From NCBI RefSeq assembly GCF_026151205.1, contig NC_087082.1:3438001-3502000 (forward strand): DNA of 64,000 nt, written 5' to 3'. Below, in pieces: positions 56,901-64,000 of this stretch (within the stretch, counting starts at the first letter, position 1; every line of letters starts with the position of its first letter). Source of the DNA: Bolinopsis microptera (taxonomy: Eukaryota > Ctenophora > Tentaculata > Lobata > Bolinopsidae). The translations under genes and the position numbers were made by a program. The notes beneath the pieces were generated by a model. The model did not search any database and had not been told where the DNA came from. It worked only from the letters and a program-made list of their open reading frames with translations.

Positions 56901-59563
56901 GGAACAACTCGATCACAACTCCCCTCCATAATATAAAAAGGGTGACCGGCAAAACCCTGATAACTATCGGGCTATTACTATTGGGAGCTGTCTCGGCGAA
57001 CTCTTCTCGAACCTTCTCCTTAAACGGCTGATCGAATTTAGAGAAACAGCCTGTCCGGACCGACCATATCAACTTGGATTCAGGAGGGGAGCCCAATGTA
57101 ACGACCACTTACTCACCTTGAATACCATTATTGAGAAATACACCAAGAAAGAGAAGAAGCGACTTTTCGCCTGCTTTGTCGACTACCGCAAGGCTTTCGA
57201 TAGCGTATGCAGGGAAGCACTCCTATTCAAGCTGGGCAACATGGGCATAACAGGCAAATTCTTCGATTGTATCAGCCACATGTACAATAACTCTTCAACC
57301 CGAGTCAAGCTGATCCGCAGCCATTGACGTCACCATCGGCACAGAACAAGGACATCCAATGTCCCCCGAGCTCTTCAAACTCTATATCCACGAGCTCTCT
57401 ATCAGACTTGAACAAATCGAGGAATTGGATGTACCTTTATTAAACGATGTAAAAGTAAGTCACCTCCTATGGCAGGGCAGATGACCTGGTACTCTTAGCG
57501 CTGGATGCGGGCAGCTTACAGAAACTGATCAATTGCTTGCATGACTATGCTGAAAAGTGGGAGCTGTCTGTGAATATCAACAAAACCAGCGTGATGGTCT
57601 TTAACACAAGCTCACGAATACTGAAATGTGCTTACGGCTTCAAACTAGGCAATTTGGACATCGCACCAGTCAGAAAATACTGCTATCTAGGAATCCAATT
57701 CTCCCTGAACGGTTCCTTCAGGCAAGCAATCGATGAACTTAGGAAGAAAGCTCTTCGCTCATTCTTCTCTCTGAGACGAACTATTGACACGAGAGCCCTT
57801 ACCACTAGTACGATGCTAAAACTCATTGATAGCTTAGTCAAGCCAGTGGCCACATATGGATGCCCTATTTGGCTGCCATCAACTAACATCGTGAAAGCCA
57901 TCCTCTCGAAAAATCAAGAAGCGAGTCTTCCCAAAGCAGCAGCAAAAGATGCTCTTGAAACTACTCACTTGAAAATTCTTAAATGGATATTGGGTGTCCA
58001 CAAAAAAGCAAATAACAACTTCTGCTACAGAGATACAGGTAGAACCCCCTGGACAGTAACCGTCCTCCCTCAATGTATTGCCTACTTCTGTAGAGCATCA
58101 CAAGCGGTAGTAGGTAACGTGAACACCCTCTTGCACCATACATTTCAGGAACAGAAACAACTGAACCTTACCTGGTATGATGCATGGTCTACTATCATCA
58201 AGACGAGCACTGTCGCTAAGCCACACCTACCCCACACCCTTGCGGCTCGTGAACACATACACGAAACATTTGTTAACCACTGGAAGAAGGATCTTCACAA
58301 CCAGCCTAAAATGTCATTCTACACTGCGGTCAAAGCTGAGTTTGGTGAAGAACTGTACTTACAGCTCCCATGCAGGGTCAAAAGAGCTAACATTGCGAAA
58401 CTTCGATCTAGCAGTCACGATCTGAGGATTGAGAAAGGTCGCTACACTGGAGATCGCTACAACACAGCACTGAAAACATGTCGCTTTTGCTGCTCCTCAA
58501 ACACCGACGTCATGCGGTTCTTCGAAGAACTACCATTCTTTGAAACACCTATCCTTGAAACCGAGGACCACGTCATAAATGAATGCCCCAGCTACAACTC
58601 CCTCCGGTCCAACCTCTCAGACAACCTTAAAAGCCTCATAATGCTCAAAGAATATAGGGCCATCATGAACTCATTCCATGCATGAACAGAATTTGAAAAG
58701 TACCTCACAGAATCCTTTCACCTTCGACATCCTCCTCAAAAGAAGTCCTAATAATCACCTCCTAAGAAGTCCTAGTAATCACCACCTAACAGACTCTTCA
58801 AACCTTCGAAATCCTAAGAATAAGTCCTAATCCTCGCTTCACGTCCCCTACTCATCTCCTTCATCGTCTCATCAACTTTTCGTAGTCTTTAAGTCTAACC
58901 TATCTCCTTGGACTTGCTTTTATGCACACATCCAGAATTTTTATTAGCATTTAAATGATTATACTTGATTTTATTTCCACTTCGTGATATTGTAACGCGG
59001 TTAAATTTTAAAATTTTATTTTCATACTTTTATTCGGCTTTTGTTTTATATCTAAACGTATTTATGAATTGATGTATAGCCAAAACGAGTTCGTTAGTGT
59101 TCTCCTTGGTAATTTCATGTTTAATTCCTGTTTAATTCCTGTTTAATTCCTGTTTAATTCCTGTTTAATTCCTTTTTACAGAAATATGAATCATGCGTGG
59201 TCTAACCACAGCGAAATTTTCGATTTTTTCATTTGTCTCAATTCTTTCACGCCGATATACTGATAATTCTACTCATATCATGAACAGTCAATGACTAGAC
59301 AAGGTTATTGTAATGAAAAGTTAAAGTGAATGATGTCGTCTCGATTTGGGACCAGCTCACGGTACATCAGACTTTGGTTTTTTATAGCTAAAGAAATGAA
59401 TGAGGAGACAAGTCAGCTAAAAATATAAAATCACATTAAATTGCCACTCACCAAACAAAGGATCCCACTCAGTGCACACCCCGAACAGAATCACAATGAG
59501 GACGAAGGTAGGATACAACCAGATAGGTAGTCCGTATACCTGCATGGTGCTGCCTTTACCCAT
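41987..59563 (-). CDS. Rh-family ammonium transporter
   Basis: Eleven coding exons: 59563-59452, 50665-50521, 50279-50138, 49918-49789, 49648-49445, 45591-45464, 43558-43468, 43211-43128, 42909-42793, 42578-42483 and 42086-41987. All have GT/AG borders and matching phases and give 449 residues plus two bases. Rh proteins are trimeric plasma-membrane channels for ammonia or ammonium. Seen are the membrane helix YPTFVLIVILFGV at residue 18; DAAAMCVMGFGFLYVF; IHVKDAGGSLVVHCFGAYFG with pore His at about residue 193; MFWPSFNG; LEIQNATLAGG; and MLHGIPG with the second pore His at about 351. Both twin-His residues and the Asp of DAGGS are kept. The last exon is not fixed: two nearby acceptors (about 41890 and 41825) would each add one to three residues and a stop. 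Intron 1 is 8.8 kb and intron 5 is 3.9 kb, both filled with elements. Subtype (RhBG, RhCG or other) cannot be set. Confidence 0.93.
44290..44360. repeat. Small inverted repeat upstream of the nested gene
   Basis: AATCCCGATTTACCGCGGA near 44302 pairs imperfectly with CCGCGGTAAATCAGGGTT near 44340. Probably a short MITE remnant, about 60 bases before the nested gene start. Confidence 0.55.
44408..45184 (+). CDS. Nested antisense gene: predicted myristoylated protein with His...Asn-Cys pattern
   Basis: Two exons, 44408-44481 and 44719-45184, with GTAAGA donor and TTTCTAG acceptor, encode 179 residues. The protein starts MGSSTSKT: Gly at 2, Ser at 6 and Lys at 7 fit the N-myristoylation consensus and mirror the Src start. 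The body has CHVYVVFYTE (His near residue 78), YWWSLEKN, ILQWSRRREDV and YANCKDFAMIVFD (Cys near residue 163). A His followed about 85 residues later by Asn-Cys in a helix is the layout of circularly permuted NlpC/P60 folds such as LRAT and PPPDE proteins. I infer that fold from pattern only. I recall similar uncharacterised proteins in cnidarians and fish. The gene lies wholly inside intron 6 of the Rh gene, on the opposite strand. Function unknown. Confidence 0.7.
46341..48040. mobile_element. hAT-like non-autonomous element carrying a minisatellite
   Basis: Ends are TAGGCTATCCA at the left and its complement at the right, flanked by the 8-bp direct repeat ATGCAGAT (46333-46340 and 48041-48048). 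An 8-bp duplication with TA-G-G-starting ends is the hAT style. Inside each end lie further inverted words (TTATCTAGATAAA and CCGATAATTATCGG). No transposase is found. The core is a long 57-bp tandem array. It sits in intron 5 of the Rh gene. Confidence 0.75.
46563..47490. repeat. 57-bp minisatellite, about 16 units
   Basis: Units share CAGTTCTCTTCAAAACAGTA and CCGGTTTCCTTCTCCTGAGA and alternate between subtypes that differ at ACGCACTAG and GTGCACCAG. Because 57 is divisible by three and the unit lacks stops, both strands are open: a 19-residue repeat with SPENS and LFKTVDHR on plus, and LLFSGEGNRWSTV on minus. A spacer near 47273 and diverged units near 47430 end the frame. Openness here is a by-product of repetition. 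Confidence 0.92.
48207..49019. mobile_element. Element built from AGTTCGAC repeats, 8-bp target duplication
   Basis: TCATATAT flanks both sides (48199-48206 and 49020-49027). The termini are inverted (GTACTCAAGTTCGAC against GTCTCGAACTAGAGTAC). Words of the form ACTNNAGTTCGAC, in both orientations, occur at least a dozen times near 48220-48370 and 48900-49010. The middle (48380-48895) is non-coding. The 8-bp duplication suggests a hAT-type transposase supplied in trans. It lies in Rh intron 5, about 150 bases from the preceding element. Confidence 0.65.
50666..55131. other. First part of Rh intron 1, pyrimidine-rich
   Basis: From about 51650 to 53650 the plus strand is strongly C+T-rich. Read on minus, 53415-52935 is an open, Glu/Lys/Arg-rich frame (EQKKEEWFRLRLNMEVTEVKK) with coiled-coil character, possibly a decayed gag-like ORF. 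A second minus frame at 54779-54522 has no recognised motif. TACGGTCAAC/GTTGACCGTA at about 54487-54510 forms a perfect hairpin. No intact gene is visible. Confidence 0.5.
52935..53415 (-). pseudogene. Gag-like coiled-coil open frame
   Basis: About 160 codons rich in Glu, Lys and Arg, starting after a TAA at about 53415 with an acidic Ser-rich lead (SSEGEEEAE). No ATG lies near its beginning. Its purine-rich style resembles the ORF1-like frames at 55132-56300 on the other strand, so it may be an inverted remnant of the same element. No motif proves this. Confidence 0.3.
55809..56300 (+). pseudogene. LINE ORF1-like zinc-knuckle protein
   Basis: 163 codons: a hydrophobic start (LVLMITVVTGMIVYM), then about 90 residues of Glu/Lys/Arg coiled coil, then CFRCERYGHMSKDC, a good CX2CX4HX4C knuckle. 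A second knuckle reads CYNYKSRGHEARDC, where the second Cys is Tyr. It ends at TGA. Such knuckles bind the element's RNA. The missing Cys and lack of a neighbouring endonuclease suggest decay. Confidence 0.55.
56400..58685 (+). pseudogene. LINE reverse transcriptase, frameshifted
   Basis: Motifs in order: LQNNKSVSDDLISNEML; then after a shift near 56930 NYRAITIGSCLGE, YQLGFRRGAQCNDH and FVDYRKAFDSV; a stop at 57327; EQGHPMSPELF; another shift; LLWADDLVLLA, where Trp replaces the usual Tyr/Phe of the ADD box; KWELSVNINKTSVMVF; YLGIQFS; LKILKWILGV; and a C-terminal zinc motif CRFC...EDHVINEC. This is the thumb and C-terminal organisation of CR1/L2/jockey-type elements; the clade is not settled. 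It cannot make an active enzyme as it stands. Confidence 0.85.
59103..59162. repeat. 11-bp tandem repeat
   Basis: Five to six copies of TTTAATTCCTG in Rh intron 1, about 400 bases after the LINE stop codon. LINE tails are often short tandem repeats, so this could mark its 3' end. Confidence 0.8.
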
Positions 59564-59780
59564 ACTCCCTAGCTGCTACCTACCTGGTATAGACGAGTGA
59601 TTAATACTCAAAAGTTGAATTTAAGTTTAGCAAAGCTTATAAGGCTGCCTTAATTATTAAGGCACGGTAAATGAATTATTTGTAAGTTGATCAGTCTGAT
59701 TAAATACTAAACCGATCGTTAATATCAAAATCATAGCATTCTCAATGGGCTGAGGGTATGAAACTGAAAGTAATATAATT

Positions 59781-60433
59781 CGGTGTATTTTTGGATGCTG
59801 ATTCCGAACCACCCCACATGACGTAGGCCGTAGCGGGTAAAAATGCTTCCCTAGGGAGTTATGGGCAAAAAAATGTTTTGGTCACGTGACAGTAAAACAC
59901 GAATTCGATTGTTCAGGGCTCGGGTTAGGGTTAGACTTAGAGTTGTGGTTAGGGTTATGGATAACTTCGGGGTTATGGTTAGGTTATATGGTTGGGATTA
60001 GGGTTTATGTAATACAGATCGGTATTACATAAACCCTAATCCCGACTTGTTCGGCTGCAAAACCATAAAAACCAAAGTCACGTGATAATTTTTGGGCGAA
60101 CGAATTAGTAAGAGCCAATTTTAGCTTATAGTTATGGCTCTTACTAAATCGCTCGCCCAAAAATTTCACGTGACTTTGGTTTTTTTTGGTTTTGCAGCCG
60201 TACAAAACGGTTTTACATAAACCCTAATCCCAACCCTAACCCTAATCATAACCCCGAAGCTATCCATAATCTTAACCACAACCCTAACCCTAACCCGAGC
60301 CCTAAATAATCGAATTCACGTTTTACCAGCCTGTCACGTGACCAAAACGGTTTTTTGCCCATAACTCTCCAGGGAAGCATTTTAACCCTACGTCATGGGG
60401 GGTGATTCGGAATCAGCGTCCACAAATACACCG
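59781..60433. mobile_element. Palindromic element with telomere-like repeats, upstream of the Rh start
   Basis: CGGTGTATTT at 59781 is inverted at 60424-60433. The arms pair through GGTTCGGAATCAGC-type words, CACGTGAC and ATTCG to runs of GGGTTAGGGTTAG (left) and CCCTAACCCTAA (right). The centre holds a second inverted repeat (60052-60200) with CGGCTGCAAAACC ends and GGGCGAACGAATTAGTAAGAGCC arms. The element starts about 220 bases upstream of the Rh ATG, so it is in or next to its promoter or 5' UTR. Non-coding. A clear target duplication is not visible. Confidence 0.75.
60052..60200. repeat. Inner inverted repeat of the palindrome
   Basis: CGGCTGCAAAACC...CCAAAGTCACGTGA at the left is inverted at the right, around a centre near 60125. 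Both arms contain the motif GGGCGAGCGATTTAGTAAGAGC (one copy diverged) that recurs at 8588, 10263 and 60486. Confidence 0.75.
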
Positions 60434-61717
60434 ATCTAGATCACTTTCATGCCTAAAGGGCCTTTTCACAAGAATTTTCTTAAAATTTGGGCGAGCGATT
60501 TAGTAGGAGCGTATAGTTATACACATTATATTGTAGAGTTATAATTGTATGTATGAATTACAAATCCGGTGAACGATTGTCATTGAGTATAAGCTACATT
60601 TGTTGCTTTGTTGGTACACGACGGATCAACTTCAGTCGTCAGTCTTGCCAGATTCTCCCTTACCTGGCCTGACACGCGCACAACGTATAACAACTTCAGT
60701 AGTAATCATACTTTCATAGTTTGTTCACGGAACACTTAATTTCATTGTATCAGAAATAATCAAGGATAAAAAATATCGTTATAAATAAAAAATAAAAAAA
60801 GTATAAAAAGTATAAAATATCCTAAAAGTAAAACTATAAAACTGGCATCGCAGATGAATCCTCAATTATATATAATATAACAAAGCAATGCAACTAATGA
60901 TAATGGTTCCAAGTGGATAAATTACACAACAAAAATTTTAGACATGGAATTAGAAAATGTAAGCGATTCATAAAAATAAAATGGTGTCTATTTTATCATA
61001 GACCGAGTATTATACATATTGATATATGAGGGCAACTATTCAATACTTCGACGGTATGTAATAATATTACTGGTATTATGTGAGACACATATGTTATACG
61101 TGTATCATGAAATATATCACTCACGGAGATTGAGTAAATGCTTGTCCGCCGTGGCTAAACCAGTCGGCGGCGGTGTGGGCCGAAACCTACCGGCGGCAGC
61201 AGCGTAGTCGTACGCTGGCGTGAGATCGACTCTATAAAAAGACACAAATTTGGTCTATTATCGTGCTTTTTCCCCGACAATTCAACTTAAATTTGAGCTG
61301 TGCACAAATTTGATTATAATTTGATTTATTTATTTATTTTATTTTTCAATCTGAAATCGAATTTTGAATGAAACTTTCAAATGATCATATTACGGAAAAA
61401 TTCGATTTTACATAAGTCACACGTACGCCACGCCGTCGTACGCCGGGTTGGTACCGGCGGCGTGGCCAAATTTGCCGGCGGCGGCTGCGGATAAGCCTGG
61501 TATGTTGTACGCAGATAACAGGTTATGTGAATACATTCAGGAAATCCAAGCTGGACCAGGCTTTTAAAATGACCGGAATACCCAAATACTGCAAGATCCA
61601 AATTAAGGATCCTAACGGCGTATTATTAAAGACCGCGTTCTTTCAGACTATATCCTTTTTGTATTACAAAAACAATGCCGTTGATGTCTTCGATAAATGT
61701 AGGTAATAACTAACAAG
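60434..61717. other. Unassigned region with a GC-rich inverted pair
   Basis: No gene found. CGGCGGCGG-rich blocks at 61140-61225 and 61408-61500 are roughly inverted to each other (TCGTACGC and GGCGGCGTGG words), around an AT-rich middle. They suggest the ends of another small element just before the Penelope-like remnant. Confidence 0.5.
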
Positions 61718-63183
61718 GTGGCCATGGAAGAAAAGAGACCAGAATGGTCCGCCAAATTTAAGGAGTGGTTGATAAGAAGTGTTGAACTCAGCTATGAGTC
61801 GTCTATAGGCAAATTTAACGGAGAGTGGTACAGACAAAAACGAGGAGTACCGACAGGAGGCAGTATCTGTGTACAACTTGCAAACATAGCAGTATACCAT
61901 GTCATGCGTGAGCAAGTCTATTCAGACACGGAACTAATGGAACCTGTAAAATCGGTCAAGAGATACATAGACGACGGCTGTGGAGTATCCCATGGTACGA
62001 AAAGACAGTTTTCAAAATTCATCGCGACTGTCAATACAAGGCTAGCAGAACTTGGCCTCCACATTGATGAGAACATCATAGAAGATAACAATGTTTATGT
62101 GGCGTTCTTAGACATAAAATTTTGTTTCGACACCGCAGGTGATCTTCAGACAGACCTCCATGTTAAAGAGACTGATGCTCGCTCTTACCTGTACTTCGGT
62201 TCCCACCACCCGAACCATACATTCAGCAGCATAGTCTATAGTGCATGCCTGAGACTCCGGCGAATCATCAATGATAACGACAGACTCCGAAAACAAATTG
62301 ATGAATTAAAAACCTTTTTCTTCCAATCCAACTACCCTAAAACTATGGTAGATAACATCAGTGAAAAAGTCAAAGGCTTTGAAAGATGCCTCAAACCACT
62401 GGACAACTCAAACAGCAGTGTCCTGGTCCCAAAGTCTCCAGAACCAGCAGTCCGCGTTATTTCAACATTTGGCAGCGATCAAGAGTTAGTGGAATCGGTA
62501 AAAAGATTGAAACAGAACTCAGTAGAACCAGGAGCTTCTCAGGATTATCTGGTTCCCATACAAGTGGAAACACCCCAGGCTCCCCAATATCATCTAGAGC
62601 CGGTACATCACGCCCTATCTTCAAATTCGTCAGACGTACTGGAACATCATTTAGAAGGAAGTTAGTCAAAGCAAAACAGTTTGCGGATGACTTAACCCAA
62701 CCTCACACAAGACCATGTGGGGGCAGACACTGCGGTACCTGTAACATCATATCTCCACATCCATCAATAACAGTCAATGGACAGCGAGCCAAAGCAGTGT
62801 CTGGTACATGTGTCAGCTACAATGTTGTATACATCTTCAGTTGCCAACTTTGTAATATGTGCTATGTAGGAAGAACGGTGCAGCCCCTAAGGGCACGAGT
62901 AAACGAACATCGCGCCCATTACTACAAACTCATTTCGGACAATACGTTTGTCCCTGAAGAAAACGACGACGGATTCAGCTTGGGTAAACACCTTGTAGAA
63001 GTTCATAACATGAAACAACGTGACAATTTCAACCAGGCTTATAAAGTGTCAATTCTCAGTAATAGTAGCCCAAGAACTCTAGAAGTGGATGAACACCGTT
63101 ATATTCAGAAACTAAGAACTATACGTCCATTGGGGCTCAATGCCGTGGACCCGTTTGGGATTCCATTATTGGATTTATCTTAA
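61718..63183 (+). mobile_element. Penelope-like element: RT and GIY-YIG endonuclease, 5'-truncated
   Basis: Two overlapping frames. 61718-62665 carries the back half of a reverse transcriptase: GVPTGGSICVQLANI, KRYIDDGCG (active Asp pair intact), then SYLYFGSHHPNHTFSSIVY, a block typical of Penelope-like elements. From about 62560 another frame to 63183 carries CGGRHCGTC and a GIY-YIG-type nuclease: VVYIFSC, CYVGRT, LRARVNEHR, then a Glu in LEVDEHRYI. The shift between frames lies around 62560-62665. The front of the reverse transcriptase is missing. Such elements insert by nicking with the GIY-YIG enzyme. It ends with GLNAVDPFGIP just before the stop. Confidence 0.9.
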
Positions 63184-64000
63184 AGGTTTTCCATTGCATT
63201 GGGGCACAAAAGTTATGTTTTTAAAAATATTCATAGGTATCGTTTTTAGTTGTGTCATTTCATTTCCAATGTTACACTTTGTAGGAACTGATATTAACCG
63301 AGTTTCTGATTCAGGATGTTACTGAAGATAGTAATGAAAATGTTTTAACACCTCAGTACTGTGTTTTACTACAGCTCAACCTGCTCAGTCTGACTATTTG
63401 GGAATTTAAACTCTTAATAACTAACACATTAGATCGTAGGGAAGGTGTAAGTTTGTTCTGATAAGTAATTAGTGTAATTAGCGTAATTAGTGTAATTAGT
63501 TTGTTTTGATACGTAACTGCAGAGTTCTGAGATTAAAATATCAGGTTGTAACATTTTGCAGTCAAATCCCAAATCTCCTTTATAGCGGAATTTGCATTTT
63601 TAATCATCAATCCTCATACTGTCTCCATGTTATTAAAATAACTTAATAAGTACCCTTCAAATTATTAAGTTGATTGGATGTATGGTTAAGTTTGAAGGAT
63701 CCAAAGCTACACCCAGTACTAGTAGCGAATCATGGTAAAAATCCTACGACATTTTGAGAGTTCAATTTTGTGAGTACCTGTGAGAAAAAGGCCTCAAAAG
63801 TGCTGTGTTTATAATTGAAATGTTCCGCGCATTTAATTGTAAATAAACTCATTATAAGATTAAGTGTGATGTGTAGATAAAACTTTCCTTCATTTTTGCA
63901 TTATTAATATTTCATTTTTATGATTTGCCGCGCAACGTTTAAAAATAAGTTGATATGCCATCCTGATCCATTTTATTTGTTGTGATTAATCGCATTTGAC
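63184..64000. other. Unassigned right end
   Basis: AT-rich, with (GTGTAATTAGC)-type short repeats at about 63468-63500. No gene seen; probably the 3' UTR of the Penelope-like remnant followed by intergenic DNA. Confidence 0.5.

Larger units (their letters stand above)
55132..58685 (+). mobile_element. Decayed LINE with zinc-knuckle ORF1 and reverse transcriptase
   Basis: A run of plus-strand frames in Rh intron 1: ORF1-like 55132-55733 (Pro-rich then coiled coil, one frameshift near 55290), a zinc-knuckle frame 55809-56300, then reverse transcriptase 56400-58685. No endonuclease lies between, so the 5' part of ORF2 is missing. The frame shifts near 56930, 57327 and 57475. The last 382 codons are intact. 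A (TTTAATTCCTG)n run at 59103-59162 may be the LINE tail, but 400 bases intervene. Confidence 0.75.

Overview
The window looks like nuclear DNA of an invertebrate, probably early-branching, animal. It is AT-rich and has spliced genes with GT/AG introns. It encodes metazoan-type COA8, ROMO1, NSE1, THOC2 and an Rh-family ammonium transporter. It is crowded with Ty3/Gypsy, LINE, Penelope-like and palindromic DNA elements. I cannot name the species; cnidarian-like is a guess from style, not from a diagnostic gene.

Layout. 1-4.1 kb: mostly unassigned, with one weak minus-strand spliced gene candidate near 1.7-2.2 kb. 4.1-9.3 kb: nested repeats, namely a LINE fragment split by a TA-flanked inverted-repeat element, then a TTAA-flanked palindromic element carrying a second LINE fragment in its loop. 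10.6-15.9 kb: an intact-looking Ty3/Gypsy element on the minus strand with two identical 176-bp LTRs. 16.2-20.9 kb: a 4.7-kb foldback element with 1.1-kb arms, a second nested inverted repeat, and a LINE ORF1-like gene inside. 20.9-23.3 kb: GC-richer repeats, then empty sequence.

23.4-30.3 kb is a compact cluster of plus-strand host genes: COA8 and ROMO1 (mitochondrial inner membrane), NSMCE1 (SMC5/6 complex) and the 5' part of THOC2 (THO/TREX mRNA export). THOC2 introns contain two different minisatellites that both carry CACGTG. The rest of THOC2 is not found. 30.3-40.4 kb is largely non-coding, with dispersed repeats. 40.5-41.3 kb holds a decayed LINE reverse transcriptase.

42.0-59.6 kb is one minus-strand Rh ammonium transporter gene with at least 11 coding exons whose splice phases all agree. 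Its introns hold a nested antisense two-exon gene (a protein with a Src-like myristoylation start and a His...Asn-Cys pattern), two DNA elements with 8-bp target duplications (one containing a 57-bp minisatellite open on both strands), and a decayed LINE in the 8.8-kb first intron. 59.8-60.4 kb, just upstream of the Rh start codon, is a palindrome with telomere-like TTAGGG runs. 61.7-63.2 kb is a Penelope-like element with RT and GIY-YIG domains.

The items most worth following are the in-frame UGA-CUA stop between gag and pol in a young Gypsy copy, the nested antisense gene in the Rh intron, and the layered foldback element at 16-21 kb.
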